Shown here piece by piece: positions 43,831 through 56,267 of a DNA stretch of 64,000 nucleotides (position 1 is the first letter of the stretch; every line of letters begins with the position of its first letter). The translations under genes were made by a program, and so were the position numbers. The stretch lies in contig JAQXAF010000129.1 of the NCBI GenBank assembly GCA_029253085.1, forward strand, positions 1 to 64,000, in the 5' to 3' direction. A model generated the notes under the pieces. It was not told where the DNA came from, made no database searches, and was given only the letters and a program-made list of their open reading frames with translations. Origin of the DNA: Luminiphilus sp. (GTDB lineage Bacteria; Pseudomonadota; Gammaproteobacteria; Pseudomonadales; Halieaceae).

Positions 43831-44413
43831 TGGCCTTTTTATGGCGTCGAGGCGTTTGTATACCGGGGTTTAGAATGCGGGCTGAAACAGCGGTTCCATG
43901 GAGGGTAGTAGACACATCGAGCCTAGGCGCCGCGCTCATCCGCATTTCAGGGACGCTCACTTTCATCCCCCAAAACTTCGGGCGAGGGGAGTACCGCGAG
44001 CCATTTTATGCCACCTCAGGAGCAACTCGAATCGATTTTTGTGTCGGGTAAACCGGCGGGCTACTCAGGTCGTAGATACTCTCAATAGCACTTGTTTAAA
44101 CGAAATCTGGGCCGAGTGGTGCCGAGGTAAGGCCTACCTTTTCAAGGGCAGGGCGCTACCACGAACGATTGAGGGAAGAACAAGCGCAATGTTTTCGTTT
44201 GCACGCAAAGGCTGACATAAGGGTTTTTTCAGTGACGTACAGCAACCCTCGCGGTGAAACAGGTACGACTCAGCAGAGGGTCGTTAAATACCTATGGTCG
44301 TTAACTGCGGTGAATAGCTTATTTTAAATTTATCGCGCTCAGGGCAGCTGCCTTCAGGTTTTCCACAACGATGATGTGGCTAATTTTCAGTTGTCCTGAC
44401 ATATACTCTAGGA

Positions 44414-44776
44414 ATGATGACGCAAATGTATAACTGGCGAATGGGCCCACCGGATAAATCTGATCGCGATGATGAAGGCGATCTGGCGGTTGCGCCGGCG
44501 AAGCCCAAGCTAAAGCGCCCGCCACTTTTTCAGGTGGTATTGTTAAATGACGACTACACTCCCATGGAATTTGTTGTAGAAATTCTTGAGTCTTACTTCC
44601 GCTTGGGGAGAGAGCAGGCAACTCAAATCATGCTCATGGTGCATACCAAGGGTAAGGGCGTTTGCGGCGTTTATCCCCGAGATATCGCAGAAAGCAAGTC
44701 GACCCAAGTGAATACTTATGCCAGAGATAGCGGGCATCCGCTACTGTGTGAAGTTGAACCGACAGATGACGAGTAA
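44414..44776 (+). CDS. clpS: ATP-dependent Clp protease adaptor ClpS
   Basis: [49 protein letters not shown]. Confidence 0.96.
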   Translation: MMTQMYNWRMGPPDKSDRDDEGDLAVAPAKPKLKRPPLFQVVLLNDDYTPMEFVVEILESYFRLGREQATQIMLMVHTKGKGVCGVYPRDIAESKSTQVNTYARDSGHPLLCEVEPTDDE

Positions 44777-44792
44777 CTAGAGGTAACCGGGT

Positions 44793-47069
44793 ATGTTGAG
44801 TAAAGAACTGGAAACAGTATTGAACGATGCCTTTAGAACGGCACGTTCGCGTCGCCACGAGTTCATCACAGTCGAGCATCTGCTGCTGGCATTACTCGAG
44901 GATGCGGCTTCCTTAACGGTAATGACCGCCTGTAGCGTCGATATTGATGCGCTGCGGGGAGATCTCGTTGAGTTTATTGATTCAACGACACCCCTGTTAG
45001 GCGATGAAGACGATGGTCGAGATACTCAGCCGACACTGGGATTTCAGCGTGTGCTTCAGCGCGCTGTATTTCACGTTCAAAGCTCCGGAAAAAGCGAGGT
45101 CACGGGCGCCAATATTCTAGTGGCTATTTTTTCCGAACAAGAGTCACAGGCTGTTTACTTTCTCAAAAGCCAAAATGTTTCCCGTCTCGATGTCGTTAAC
45201 TTCATTACCCATGGCATAGCAAAAGATGAGGAATCCGAAGAAGGCCCTCGAGGAGAAGGTGAGCTGGGTGAGGAAGACCCCGCAGAAGCCTCTGAAGCCC
45301 CGCTAGACACCTATGCCACAGACCTTAACGAAGAGGCAAAATCCGGGCAAATTGACCCCCTGATTGGCCGTCTTGCTGAAGTGGAGCGTGTCGCACAAAT
45401 ACTGGCGAGACGACGTAAAAATAATCCTCTATTGGTTGGCGAATCGGGTGTTGGCAAGACCGCTATCGCTGAGGGACTTGCCAAAATGATCGTGGACGGC
45501 AACGTGCCGGAAACCCTTCAGGGTGCGGTTGTATACTCCCTCGACTTGGGAGCGCTCTTAGCGGGAACTAAATACCGAGGTGATTTTGAAAAGCGTTTTA
45601 AGGGGCTGCTGGCTAACCTTAAAGAGCGTGACAATGCCATTTTATTTATTGACGAAATCCACACGATCATTGGTGCCGGCGCTGCTTCGGGAGGCGTTAT
45701 GGATGCCTCGAATTTGCTTAAGCCCCTGCTGAGCTCTGGAAAGATGCGCTGTATCGGGTCAACAACCTATGCAGAATATCGTGGAATTTTTGATAAGGAC
45801 AAAGCGCTCAGTAGACGCTTTCAAAAAATTGATGTCCTTGAGCCGTCTGTGGACGACGCTTACAAAATTCTGAAAGGACTTAAGAGTCGTTTTGAAGACC
45901 ATCATGGTCTGCGCTACAGCGACCGAGCTCTTCGGGTCGCTACTGAAATGGCCGCTCGTTATATTACCGACCGATTTTTACCGGATAAAGCCATCGATGT
46001 CATTGACGAGGCGGGTGCGTACCAGCAGCTACTGCCTGTCAGTAAGCGTAAAAAGGTTATCGGCGCCGGAGATATCGAGTCTGTCGTTGCAAAAATAGCG
46101 CGTATTCCGCCAAAGACGGTGACGTCTGACGATCGAGACTTACTGGAAAAGCTCGAGTCAAACCTTCAAATGGTTGTGTTCGGACAGGGTAAGGCGGTGA
46201 CTCAACTCGTTGCGTCGATCAAATTAGCGCGTGCGGGTCTTCGCTCGGGTGACAAGCCCATTGGCTCATTCTTACTGGCCGGGCCTACGGGTGTCGGTAA
46301 AACTGAAGTCACAAAGCAGCTAGCGCTTCAGTTAGGTCTTGAGATTACAAGGTTTGATATGTCCGAATACATGGAGCGGCATACCGTCTCAAGACTGATA
46401 GGTGCGCCCCCAGGCTATGTAGGCTTTGATCAGGGCGGACTTCTGACCGATGCTGTCACTAAGCATCCCCATTCTGTCGTCTTACTCGACGAGGTCGAGA
46501 AGGCCCATCCCGAGGTGTTCAACTTGCTGTTACAGGTCATGGATCACGGCACACTGACCGATAACAATGGACGAAAAGCTGATTTTCGCAATGTTATTTT
46601 AGTGATGACAACTAATGCCGGGGCAGAGAACGTTAGCCGCCGCTCGATTGGATTTACCCAGCAGGATCACAGTACCGATGCTCTTGAAGCCATCAACCGA
46701 ATGTTTACGCCAGAGTTTCGAAATCGACTGGATGCAATTATTCCCTTCGAGCCTCTCGGAGAAGACGTCATTCTCACCGTGGTTGACAAGTTCTTGACCG
46801 AACTTCAGGGACAGCTTGACGAAAAGCGAGTGCAATTAGAGGTCGATGAGGAGGCTAGGTTGTGGCTGGTTGAGACGGGCTACGACCGAACAATGGGCGC
46901 CAGGCCTATGGCCCGGGTGATTCAAGAGCATATCAAAAAGCCCCTCGCCGACATGGTTTTGTTTGGCGCACTCAGTAAAGGTGGCACGGCTTTAGTGACC
47001 CTGAAGGAGGATCGCAGTGAGCTAGAGGTCAGTGTCGAGAGCGAGTCTGAGAGCCCGGTAGAGGCCTAG
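44793..47069 (+). CDS. clpA: ATP-dependent Clp protease ATP-binding subunit ClpA
   Basis: Clp_N, GESGVGKTAIAEGLA, ALLAGTKYRGDFEKRFKGL, GPTGVGKTEVTKQLA, IGAPPGYVGFDQGG. Confidence 0.97.
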   Translation: MLSKELETVLNDAFRTARSRRHEFITVEHLLLALLEDAASLTVMTACSVDIDALRGDLVEFIDSTTPLLGDEDDGRDTQPTLGFQRVLQRAVFHVQSSGKSEVTGANILVAIFSEQESQAVYFLKSQNVSRLDVVNFITHGIAKDEESEEGPRGEGELGEEDPAEASEAPLDTYATDLNEEAKSGQIDPLIGRLAEVERVAQILARRRKNNPLLVGESGVGKTAIAEGLAKMIVDGNVPETLQGAVVYSLDLGALLAGTKYRGDFEKRFKGLLANLKERDNAILFIDEIHTIIGAGAASGGVMDASNLLKPLLSSGKMRCIGSTTYAEYRGIFDKDKALSRRFQKIDVLEPSVDDAYKILKGLKSRFEDHHGLRYSDRALRVATEMAARYITDRFLPDKAIDVIDEAGAYQQLLPVSKRKKVIGAGDIESVVAKIARIPPKTVTSDDRDLLEKLESNLQMVVFGQGKAVTQLVASIKLARAGLRSGDKPIGSFLLAGPTGVGKTEVTKQLALQLGLEITRFDMSEYMERHTVSRLIGAPPGYVGFDQGGLLTDAVTKHPHSVVLLDEVEKAHPEVFNLLLQVMDHGTLTDNNGRKADFRNVILVMTTNAGAENVSRRSIGFTQQDHSTDALEAINRMFTPEFRNRLDAIIPFEPLGEDVILTVVDKFLTELQGQLDEKRVQLEVDEEARLWLVETGYDRTMGARPMARVIQEHIKKPLADMVLFGALSKGGTALVTLKEDRSELEVSVESESESPVEA

Positions 47070-47334
47070 AGAGGTCTGTGGTGCCATTTGCCTGTCGTTT
47101 GCCTGTGTGCGCCACACCGCTTTCCTGTGGCCGCACAAGACGATAAAGACCCTCGTAACGTTGCACCCGCAACGGCGCTCCGAAAACTTAGCCCCCCTAA
47201 AGCTTGGAGTCTGAGGCTTGGTGGCTAAAACTCGGTGACGAAAACTCAGTAGCCCCTAGACCTTAGTGCCTCAAGCCGTGCCCTGGAAATCCCAAGCCTA
47301 AACATAGAGCGGGTGGCGTTGGAGAGGCCAGGAA

Positions 47335-47553
47335 TTATCTCTCTCGGTAGGTAATGCGCCCTTTGGTCAAGTCGTAGGGTGTCACCTCGACCCGAACTTT
47401 GTCCCCAGTAAGGATGCGGATGTAGTTTTTACGCATTTTCCCAGAGATATGTGCTGTGACCACGTGGCCATTCTCAAGGCGCACGCGAAAGGTGGTGTTG
47501 GGCAGGGTATCAATGATTTCCCCTTCCATTTCGATCTGATCTTCTTTGGCCAT
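47335..47553 (-). CDS. infA: Translation initiation factor IF-1
   Basis: [72 protein letters not shown]. Confidence 0.98.
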   Translation of the reverse strand: MAKEDQIEMEGEIIDTLPNTTFRVRLENGHVVTAHISGKMRKNYIRILTGDKVRVEVTPYDLTKGRITYRER

Positions 47554-47619
47554 TTACGTTGCCATCCCAAATGATGTGGGCGGCACTTTACCCGAAACTA
47601 TCGCTCTTCAAAAGTGCCG

Positions 47620-48393
47620 CTAGGTCGGATTATCTACAAACCGCATGGGTACGCCACGACTAATGTCGCCAGCAGAGCGGGAAGCCTCAGAAATTTGCCA
47701 ACTTCCACCTCGAAACATCTCCAGCGGCTGGAAGCGTGATTTGTAGTTCATTTTGTCGCAGTTGTTTATCCAATAACCCAAATAAACATAATCGAGCTGC
47801 GACTTCTGCATTAAATCAATCTGAAACAATACCGCATAAGTGCCAAGGCTCCTTGCTTCGTGTTCGGGGTCATAAAACGTATAAATTGCGGAAAGCCCGT
47901 CGAGCATTTGATCTGCAACAACAACAGCAATCAGCCGGTCGTCATCGTAAAACCGGAAATAGCGCGTACAACCTAGCCCGTCATTTAAAAACGATCGGTA
48001 TTGGTCTCTTTCCGGTGGAAACATATCGCCATCGGCGTGTCGGCCTTTGATATAGCGCTCGTACAGTGCATAGGCTTCGTCGTCGTCGATAGAAGCCTCT
48101 TCCCGTATTTGCAGGTCTTGATTTTTACGCCAAACACGCTTTTGACTCTTGGACTGAAAAAATTCTGCAACCGGAACGCGAGACGGTACACAGGCATTAC
48201 ATTGACTGCAGTGAGGGCGGTAAAGATGGTCACCACTTCTGCGAAACCCCATCAATGAAAGCTGTGTATAAAGCGCCTGAGAGAGCGTTTGACGCGGATC
48301 AATAAACAGGGTCGTCGCTTCCTGATCTGTGAGGTAGCTGCAAGCATGGGGAAAGGTCGTGTAAACACGGATATCGCGCAGGGAAGCCGTCAT
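47620..48393 (-). CDS. bpt: Aspartate/glutamate leucyltransferase (arginyltransferase family, Bpt/Ate)
   Basis: HACSYLTDQEATTLFIDP, GFRRSGDHLYRPHCSQCNACVPSRVPV, YVYLGYWINNCDKMNYKSRFQPLE. Confidence 0.94.
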   Translation of the reverse strand: MTASLRDIRVYTTFPHACSYLTDQEATTLFIDPRQTLSQALYTQLSLMGFRRSGDHLYRPHCSQCNACVPSRVPVAEFFQSKSQKRVWRKNQDLQIREEASIDDDEAYALYERYIKGRHADGDMFPPERDQYRSFLNDGLGCTRYFRFYDDDRLIAVVVADQMLDGLSAIYTFYDPEHEARSLGTYAVLFQIDLMQKSQLDYVYLGYWINNCDKMNYKSRFQPLEMFRGGSWQISEASRSAGDISRGVPMRFVDNPT

Positions 48394-49145
48394 GCACTAA
48401 GCTCCAAAAGCAGCTCAGCCGCTGATTCAGGCAGCATGTCGCCCCAGGGCACACGGTGCTTTGCCGTGGGGTTAACACCCTTAATGATCTGTCGTACTTG
48501 CTCCATATCCTCACTTATCGCGTTTTCGAGTTTGTGTTCAAAGCTTTCTCTATTGACCGAACGGGCACCCATTGAGGTCAGGTGCTGGCTCTCTACTTGG
48601 CAATCGATGAATTCAAAATACCCCATCTGACCAAGATACGCTAAAGAAGCCAAGGCAGCTTTTGATGCGTCCGTTTCAATGGAGAACATCGACTCCCCAA
48701 AAAAAGCTTTGCCAAGGCAAACTCCGTACAGCCCTCCAATAAGAACATCCTGGCGCCAAACCTCTATCGAATGGGCATAGCCGAGACGATGGAGAGCACT
48801 GTAAGCACTTATCATTGAGGGGAGAATCCAAGTTCCCTCCTGTGAGCGGCGTGGCGCTGCGCACGCCCTGACAACAGACAAAAACTCCAAGTTCAAGGAT
48901 AGCCTGTAGCCCCGCTTCTTTAACGACTTGCCAAAAGATTTTGAAACTTTAAATTCAGAAGGCACAAGTACCGCTCTTGGGTCTGGCGCCCACCAAAGTA
49001 TGGGTTCGTTGCTGCTGAACCAGGGAAAGATCCCACGACTGTAGGCATGTAAAAGCCGCTGGGGAGAGAGGTCCCCACCCATTGCGAGGAGCCCGTTAGG
49101 TTCTTCTAGGGCATCAATACTTGCGGGGAATTCAAAGTCGAGCAA
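48390..49145 (-). CDS. aat: Leucyl/phenylalanyl-tRNA-protein transferase
   Basis: PNGLLAMGGDLSPQRLLHAYSRGIFPWFSSNEPILWWAPDPRAVL, FGESMFS, FIDCQVESQHLTSMGA. Confidence 0.96.
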   Translation of the reverse strand: MLDFEFPASIDALEEPNGLLAMGGDLSPQRLLHAYSRGIFPWFSSNEPILWWAPDPRAVLVPSEFKVSKSFGKSLKKRGYRLSLNLEFLSVVRACAAPRRSQEGTWILPSMISAYSALHRLGYAHSIEVWRQDVLIGGLYGVCLGKAFFGESMFSIETDASKAALASLAYLGQMGYFEFIDCQVESQHLTSMGARSVNRESFEHKLENAISEDMEQVRQIIKGVNPTAKHRVPWGDMLPESAAELLLELSA

Positions 49146-49155
49146 CGGCTTGAAC

Positions 49156-50124
<969 letters not shown>

Positions 50125-50208
50125 CTATGTGGAACGAAGACGGTTCATCACGTTAAAGTGACGGAGCACATGGTAACATCTCGTTTTCAATAAAAGGATG
50201 CTGATTCG

Positions 50209-52539
50209 TTGTCAGCTACACGAAAATCGTCAAAATCCGCACAGGATCTCACTCCAGAATCCCGAGGACCGAAAGATGCCCTCTTTATCGCTATTGGGGC
50301 GGCTTGTCTGTTGGTTCTCTTGGCACTGGTAAGCCACAATAGCAGTGACCCTGGGTGGTCATCGAGCGGCGGCGGTGATATTGAAAATCTGGCGGGTATT
50401 ACCGGCGCATTTCTGAGTGATGTGCTTTTTTCATTGCTGGGTTTTGGTGCCTTTTTGATACCGGGCCTGCTGGGCTACCAAGCCGTTCGCTTTTTGTTGG
50501 TTAGGGAGGCTCGCAGTCCAACCGACTGGACGGTTTTTGGTTTGCGCGCTCTTGGGTTGATTCTCGTCGTTCTGGCTGCGACGTCACTCGCGGCGCTGAA
50601 CGACAGCGGCAATGCAGATTTACCTCAGGGTGCTGGGGGTATTCTCGGTGCAAGTATTGGCTCGGGCTTTGACACGGCTTTTAGCTCAGTAGGCGCGCGC
50701 CTGCTGTTACTCGCGGTGTTTTTTCTCGGCATTACCGTCTTTGCCGATATCAGCTGGCTGAGGGTGATCGACACATTGGGTGGCCGGCTTATTGCGGGCT
50801 GCAGCCGGTGCTGGAATTGGCTATTGCAGACCAGGGACAGGCTTGCAGAGCGTCGGGAGCGTGAAAAACAGCAGGTTGAACGTAAGGCCGTTATAGAAGA
50901 TTACGTCGCACAAAAGAAAAAAAATCCGCCCAAAATAAAAGCCCCCGATCCCCGTCCTGTGCCCAGTCAGCGTATTGAAAAAGAACGTCAAAAGCCTTTA
51001 TTTGATACTCCGATTGTCGGCGAGGTGCCGCCACTAGACCTGCTTGACGTGGCCGCTGAGACCGGGCCCCGTGGCTACTCAAAGGAAGAGCTGGAATCGC
51101 TATCAAGGCTCTTGGAGCTCAAGCTTCAGGACTTTGGGGTCACCGCCGAGGTAACTGCCGTCTATCCCGGTCCGGTTGTTACGCGATTTGAAATCCAACC
51201 CGCTGCTGGGGTTAAAGTCTCCCGGATATCGAATTTAGCCAAAGATCTGGCGCGGTCCCTAGCGGTCATTTCGGTTCGGGTTGTGGAAGTGATTCCGGGG
51301 AAAAGTGTTGTCGGTATAGAAATACCCAACGCGGACCGTCAAACGGTCAATTTTAAAGAAGTTCTGGCTTCGCAAACCTTTGACGACTCAAAATCCAGTT
51401 TGACGTTAGCCTTGGGCCATGACATCGCCGGTGCTCCCATCGTGGCAGATCTGGGGAAAATGCCGCACCTTCTGGTGGCGGGAACAACCGGATCGGGAAA
51501 GTCTGTGGGCGTGAACTGCATGCTAGTGAGTTTGCTTTTTAAAAGCAGTCCCGAGCAGGTTCGATTGATCTTAATTGATCCTAAAATGCTGGAGTTATCT
51601 GTATATGACGGCATTCCGCACCTTCTAACCCCGGTTATCACCGATATGAAAGATGCAGCCAATGGTCTTCGTTGGTGCGTCGCCGAGATGGAGCGGCGCT
51701 ATAAACTTATGGCGCTCCTGGGAGTGCGCAATCTTGCGGGTTACAATCGTAAAGTGAGCGACGCAATCGCCGCTGGGGCCCCCATCGAGGACCCTGTCTG
51801 GAAGCCAGATCAGCTTTCTATGATTCCCGTCGATGAGCAAGTACAGCCCACCCTTGAGCCGCTACCTAGCATTGTTGTTGTGATTGATGAGTTTGCTGAC
51901 ATGATGATGATTGTTGGTAAAAAGGTTGAGCAGTTGATTGCGCGAATTGCACAAAAGGCTCGCGCGGCGGGTATTCACCTTATTCTCGCGACTCAACGCC
52001 CTTCAGTCGACGTCATTACGGGGCTGATCAAGGCGAATATTCCTACCCGAATAGGCTTTGCAGTGAGCTCTAAAGTCGATTCCAGAACGATACTTGATCA
52101 AGGCGGGGCTGAGCAGTTGTTGGGTAACGGCGATATGCTATATCTCCCCGCAGGCTCCAGTGTGCCGGTGCGAGTGCACGGGGCTTTTTGCTCTGATGAC
52201 GAAGTCCATCGGGTGGTTGCAGACTGGAAACGACGTGGTGAACCACAGTTCATAGAAGGCTTGTTGGACGAGGGCGGCCAGACCCCAGTGACGGCAGGAG
52301 AGCTACAGTCCGCTGCCTCCGACGATGAAAATCCAGAGGGTGATGCCTTGTATGACGAAGCCGTTCATTATGTGACTAAGAGCAGACGAGCCTCAATTTC
52401 TAGCGTACAGCGCAAACTTAGGATTGGATATAATCGCGCCGCCCGTCTGATTGAAAGCATGGAGCAGACCGGTGTGGTCTCAACCATGGGGACGAACGGG
52501 CAACGGGAGGTTCTAGCACCACCTCCTGTGGAGGACTGA
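50209..52539 (+). CDS. ftsK: DNA translocase FtsK
   Basis: N-terminal TM region; [30 protein letters not shown]; gamma domain [35 protein letters not shown]. Confidence 0.96.
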   Translation: MSATRKSSKSAQDLTPESRGPKDALFIAIGAACLLVLLALVSHNSSDPGWSSSGGGDIENLAGITGAFLSDVLFSLLGFGAFLIPGLLGYQAVRFLLVREARSPTDWTVFGLRALGLILVVLAATSLAALNDSGNADLPQGAGGILGASIGSGFDTAFSSVGARLLLLAVFFLGITVFADISWLRVIDTLGGRLIAGCSRCWNWLLQTRDRLAERREREKQQVERKAVIEDYVAQKKKNPPKIKAPDPRPVPSQRIEKERQKPLFDTPIVGEVPPLDLLDVAAETGPRGYSKEELESLSRLLELKLQDFGVTAEVTAVYPGPVVTRFEIQPAAGVKVSRISNLAKDLARSLAVISVRVVEVIPGKSVVGIEIPNADRQTVNFKEVLASQTFDDSKSSLTLALGHDIAGAPIVADLGKMPHLLVAGTTGSGKSVGVNCMLVSLLFKSSPEQVRLILIDPKMLELSVYDGIPHLLTPVITDMKDAANGLRWCVAEMERRYKLMALLGVRNLAGYNRKVSDAIAAGAPIEDPVWKPDQLSMIPVDEQVQPTLEPLPSIVVVIDEFADMMMIVGKKVEQLIARIAQKARAAGIHLILATQRPSVDVITGLIKANIPTRIGFAVSSKVDSRTILDQGGAEQLLGNGDMLYLPAGSSVPVRVHGAFCSDDEVHRVVADWKRRGEPQFIEGLLDEGGQTPVTAGELQSAASDDENPEGDALYDEAVHYVTKSRRASISSVQRKLRIGYNRAARLIESMEQTGVVSTMGTNGQREVLAPPPVED

Positions 52540-52541
52540 CG

Positions 52542-53159
52542 ATGACACCATTAGTCGGCGTTAAGTGGCGATGGTGGACTGTCGCGTTACTCTGTCTTTG
52601 GCTTCTGATCGGCTTGGTAAAAGAAGCGCAAGCCGACGGGTTGTTAGGCAATATCGAAGCGTTACAAGGAAGCTTTCGTCAGGAAATCATTAGCTCCAGC
52701 GGTTCCGTGATGGCGGAAAGCAGCGGTGTCTTTGCGCTACTGCGGCCACATTTTTTTCGGTGGCAGATTACCAGCCCGGGCAAACAGCTTCTCCTTAGCG
52801 ATGGCGAGTTTTTCTGGCAGTACGATGAGGATCTCGCCACGGTCGTGAGGCGACCTTTAGAAGGCCAGCTCAGTTCTCCTTTAGGCGTTCTCCTGGCGGA
52901 TGAGGCAGTTCTTCGAGAGCATTACGTGGTTACCCGCAATCAAACTCATTTGCAGCTTCAGCCCCTCGAACCGAACCCAATGTTTACTTCAATGACCGTG
53001 ACGATCGATCAAGGAGTTCCAACATCGGTAATCGTTACTGACAATCTTGATCAACGCATTGACTTCAGGCTGAGCCCTGACGAATCGAGCGCATTAGCGG
53101 CAGATGACTTTGTATTTATGCCGCCCCCCGAAGCTGATATGACCATCGTCAAACCGTAA
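52542..53159 (+). CDS. lolA: Outer-membrane lipoprotein carrier protein LolA
   Basis: QGSFRQEIISSSGSVMAESSGVFALLRPHFFRWQITSPGKQLLLSDGEFFWQYDEDL. Confidence 0.94.
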   Translation: MTPLVGVKWRWWTVALLCLWLLIGLVKEAQADGLLGNIEALQGSFRQEIISSSGSVMAESSGVFALLRPHFFRWQITSPGKQLLLSDGEFFWQYDEDLATVVRRPLEGQLSSPLGVLLADEAVLREHYVVTRNQTHLQLQPLEPNPMFTSMTVTIDQGVPTSVIVTDNLDQRIDFRLSPDESSALAADDFVFMPPPEADMTIVKP

Positions 53160-53173
53160 TGGAGGGGTAGGGA

Positions 53174-54508
53174 TTGTCGACAACACAGTCCACTCTGTTC
53201 GACGAGGCTACCGGGAAGCAAGGCCCACTTGCGTCACGGTTGCGTCCTAGCAGCCTAGCTAGCTTTGTAGGCCAGGAACACATTTTAGGCCCGGAGGCTC
53301 CCCTCGCCATGGCTGTAAGCGCGGGAAACCTGCACTCATTCTTGCTGTGGGGGCCACCCGGGGTAGGTAAGACGACGCTGGCGCGTCTTTGCGCAGGCAC
53401 CGCAGAAGCTCAGTTTTACCCGATTTCAGCCGTCTTAGCGGGGGTCAAAGAAATCAGAACGGTCATAGAGTCGGCTCGCATCGGGTTATCCCAAGGGCTG
53501 CGTACCGTGCTGTTTGTGGATGAAGTTCATCGCTTCAATAAAGCCCAACAAGATGCGTTTCTGCCCCACGTCGAGGATGGAACAATTACATTTATTGGCG
53601 CGACCACTGAAAACCCATCTTTTGAAGTCAATGCGGCCTTACTATCTAGAGTGCGAGTCTATCGATTACGAGGGCTAGAGCCCCATCACCTTGTCACCAT
53701 TTTGAAGCGCGCAATTGCGGCCGAACTGCCCGGGTTGCACGCTGAACCCAAAATTCTAGAGGCCATTGCTTTACAGGCTGACGGGGACGCGCGCCGAGCG
53801 CTAGGGCAACTGGAAATCGCCGCGGACTTGGCTAGGATTGAAGATGGGCGCAAAATCATAGATCAAAAGGTGCTTGAGGAACTAGGCCAGGGTAGTCCGC
53901 GACGCTTTGATAAGGGCGGCGATGCATTTTACGATCAGATCAGTGCGCTCCATAAGAGCGTCCGCGGCTCCGACCCTGATGCCAGCCTTTATTGGTTTGT
54001 GCGCATGCTAGATGGTGGCTGCGACCCGCTCTATATCGCTAGACGGGTGGTTAGGATGGCAAGCGAGGATATTGGTAATGCCGACCCCAGGGCATTAGAG
54101 ATTGCGCTAAACGCGTGGCAGATTCAGGAACGCTTAGGTAGCCCTGAGGGTGAATTAACCCTGGCGCAGGCCATTATCTACCTCGCCTGCGCCGCAAAAA
54201 GTAACGCTGTCTATAGCGCCTTTAATGAAGCCAAGCGTTTGGTTGACCGCCAGGGCAGCCTGGAGGTGCCTAATCATTTACGCAATGCACCTTCGGCGTT
54301 AATGCGCGATCAAGGCTTTGGACAAGACTATCGCTATGCCCATAACGAACCTGAGGGCTATGCCGCTAATGAGCGATATTTTCCGGAGGGAATGACGCCC
54401 ACGCAGTTTTATCACCCCACAGAAAGAGGCCTTGAAGGGCGCATCCGAGAGAAATTGCAGCATCTGAAAACCTTAGACCGGCTGGCAAAAGAAAAGGCTG
54501 ACCGTTGA
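53174..54508 (+). CDS. rarA: Replication-associated recombination protein A
   Basis: [59 protein letters not shown]. Confidence 0.96.
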   Translation: MSTTQSTLFDEATGKQGPLASRLRPSSLASFVGQEHILGPEAPLAMAVSAGNLHSFLLWGPPGVGKTTLARLCAGTAEAQFYPISAVLAGVKEIRTVIESARIGLSQGLRTVLFVDEVHRFNKAQQDAFLPHVEDGTITFIGATTENPSFEVNAALLSRVRVYRLRGLEPHHLVTILKRAIAAELPGLHAEPKILEAIALQADGDARRALGQLEIAADLARIEDGRKIIDQKVLEELGQGSPRRFDKGGDAFYDQISALHKSVRGSDPDASLYWFVRMLDGGCDPLYIARRVVRMASEDIGNADPRALEIALNAWQIQERLGSPEGELTLAQAIIYLACAAKSNAVYSAFNEAKRLVDRQGSLEVPNHLRNAPSALMRDQGFGQDYRYAHNEPEGYAANERYFPEGMTPTQFYHPTERGLEGRIREKLQHLKTLDRLAKEKADR

Positions 54509-54885
54509 TGGGTTCAATTCTATGGGTGGCGTTGGGCGGGAGTTTAGGCGCTGTTGCACGTTACGGCGCAGGGCAACTGATCAAAGCGGTCTATCCCGAT
54601 GCGAGTTGGCCTATAGCGACGCTGTCTGTCAATGTGTTGGGTTCACTGGGTATTGGTCTCGTTTTTGTCCTTCTAGAGCGTCATTGCGTTCATGAAGCAG
54701 CGCGACTGGTGTTATTGGTTGGCTTCCTCGGTGGTTTCACCACTTTTTCAACGTTCTCGCTAGAGTTACTACTTATGATGGAGCGCGGTGAATGGGTGCT
54801 CTCACTGGGATACGCGTTTATTAGCCTTGCCAGCTGTTTTGCGGGCGTTTATTTTGGCGCGCAACTCGCTCGAGGGCTGGGTTGA
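54505..54885 (+). CDS. crcB: Fluoride efflux transporter CrcB
   Basis: LGGSLGAVARYGAGQL, TLSVNVLGSLGIG, GFLGGFTTFSTFSLE. Confidence 0.95.
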   Translation: MMGSILWVALGGSLGAVARYGAGQLIKAVYPDASWPIATLSVNVLGSLGIGLVFVLLERHCVHEAARLVLLVGFLGGFTTFSTFSLELLLMMERGEWVLSLGYAFISLASCFAGVYFGAQLARGLG

Positions 54886-54962
54886 AAGACGGCAAAAAAT
54901 TGATGAACACGTTATGATGCGGCCGCAAATTAACCCTCTACAGTCTCTGAGGAGTCACCACA

Positions 54963-56267
54963 ATGCTTGATATTAAGGTCGTTCGCGAAGATCCGACGGC
55001 TATTGCTGCGGCACTAAAAATCAAGGGTTACGAATTTCCTGTCGAGGATTTTCTTGAGCTGGATTCCCGTCGTAAGCAGGCTGATATTCGTGCACAGGGT
55101 TTGCTGGCCGACAGAAAGTCTGCCTCTAAAAAAATTGGTGAATTGGTGGGGCAGGGGCGCAGTGTTGAAGAGGCCAAGGCGGAAGTGGCTGAGCTCCTAG
55201 AAAAAATTAGTGGCGATATTACCATCGCCACTGAGGACGCTAGGCAGGCTCAGGAAGCTTTGCAGGCCATGTTACTGGCCACCCCAAACGCGCCCGATGC
55301 CCGAGTTCCTCCCGGCGCAACAGAGGACGATAACCGCGAGGTGTTAACCTGGGGCGATCCAAAAGTTTTTGATTTTCAGCCCTTAGATCATGTCGATATC
55401 GGGGAGTTATTGGGGCAAATGAATGCCGCAACCGCAGGCAAAATTACGGGGTCGCGTTTTACCGTAATGAGCGGGGCAATCGCGCGCCTGCATCGGGCAC
55501 TAGTGCAATTCATGCTGAACGAACACATCGCTGTCCACGGGTACACTGAAGTTTACGTTCCCTATATTGTGAATCGCGAATCCCTGGTCGGAACAGGACA
55601 GCTCCCAAAGTTTGAAGAGGATCTATTTCGTATCCAAGGGGATCAGGACTATTACCTGATCCCGACAGCCGAGGTCCCCGTTACTAACATTGCTCGGGAT
55701 CGTATTTTTGAGGATCAAGAATTCGGTGATTTGGGTATTCGTTTTGTTGCTCACACGCCGTGTTTTAGGAGCGAGGCGGGCAGCTACGGTCGAGATACTC
55801 GTGGACTCATCCGACAGCACCAATTTGAAAAAGTTGAGCTGGTGCAACTTGTCCGGCCCACTCAGTCAGACGAAGCGCTCGAATCCTTAACGGCACACGC
55901 GGAGCATATTTTGCAGTCGCTACAACTGCCGTATCGTAAAGTGATTTTGTGCGGGGGTGACCTCGGTTTTGGTGCACAACTCACTTACGATCTTGAGGTG
56001 TGGCTTCCCGGACAGGATGCTTATCGAGAAATCTCTAGCTGCTCGAATTACGGGGCCTACCAAGCGAGGCGCATGCAAGCCCGCTGGCGCAACCCCGCGA
56101 CGGGCAAGCCCGAACCCTTACACACGATTAACGGTTCGGGGCTAGCCGTAGGACGCACTTTGGTGGCCATTCTTGAGAACTATCAGGAGGCCGGGGGCGG
56201 CGTCCTCATACCTGAGGTCCTGCGCCCCTACATGCACGGTTTAGAACGTATTAACGCTGGGCAGTAG
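54963..56267 (+). CDS. serS: Serine-tRNA ligase
   Basis: [74 protein letters not shown]. Confidence 0.97.
   Translation: MLDIKVVREDPTAIAAALKIKGYEFPVEDFLELDSRRKQADIRAQGLLADRKSASKKIGELVGQGRSVEEAKAEVAELLEKISGDITIATEDARQAQEALQAMLLATPNAPDARVPPGATEDDNREVLTWGDPKVFDFQPLDHVDIGELLGQMNAATAGKITGSRFTVMSGAIARLHRALVQFMLNEHIAVHGYTEVYVPYIVNRESLVGTGQLPKFEEDLFRIQGDQDYYLIPTAEVPVTNIARDRIFEDQEFGDLGIRFVAHTPCFRSEAGSYGRDTRGLIRQHQFEKVELVQLVRPTQSDEALESLTAHAEHILQSLQLPYRKVILCGGDLGFGAQLTYDLEVWLPGQDAYREISSCSNYGAYQARRMQARWRNPATGKPEPLHTINGSGLAVGRTLVAILENYQEAGGGVLIPEVLRPYMHGLERINAGQ

Noticed and set aside
44105-44160. Sequence gggccgagtggtgccgaggtaaggcctacc resembling a tRNA-Ser/Leu D-arm
   Set aside because: No matching acceptor stem, anticodon arm or T-arm; not a tRNA.
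43788-44215. ORFs in the icd-clpS gap (43788-44051, 43898-44215)
   Set aside because: No motif and arginine-rich low-quality translations; kept only as an intergenic region worth an RNA check.
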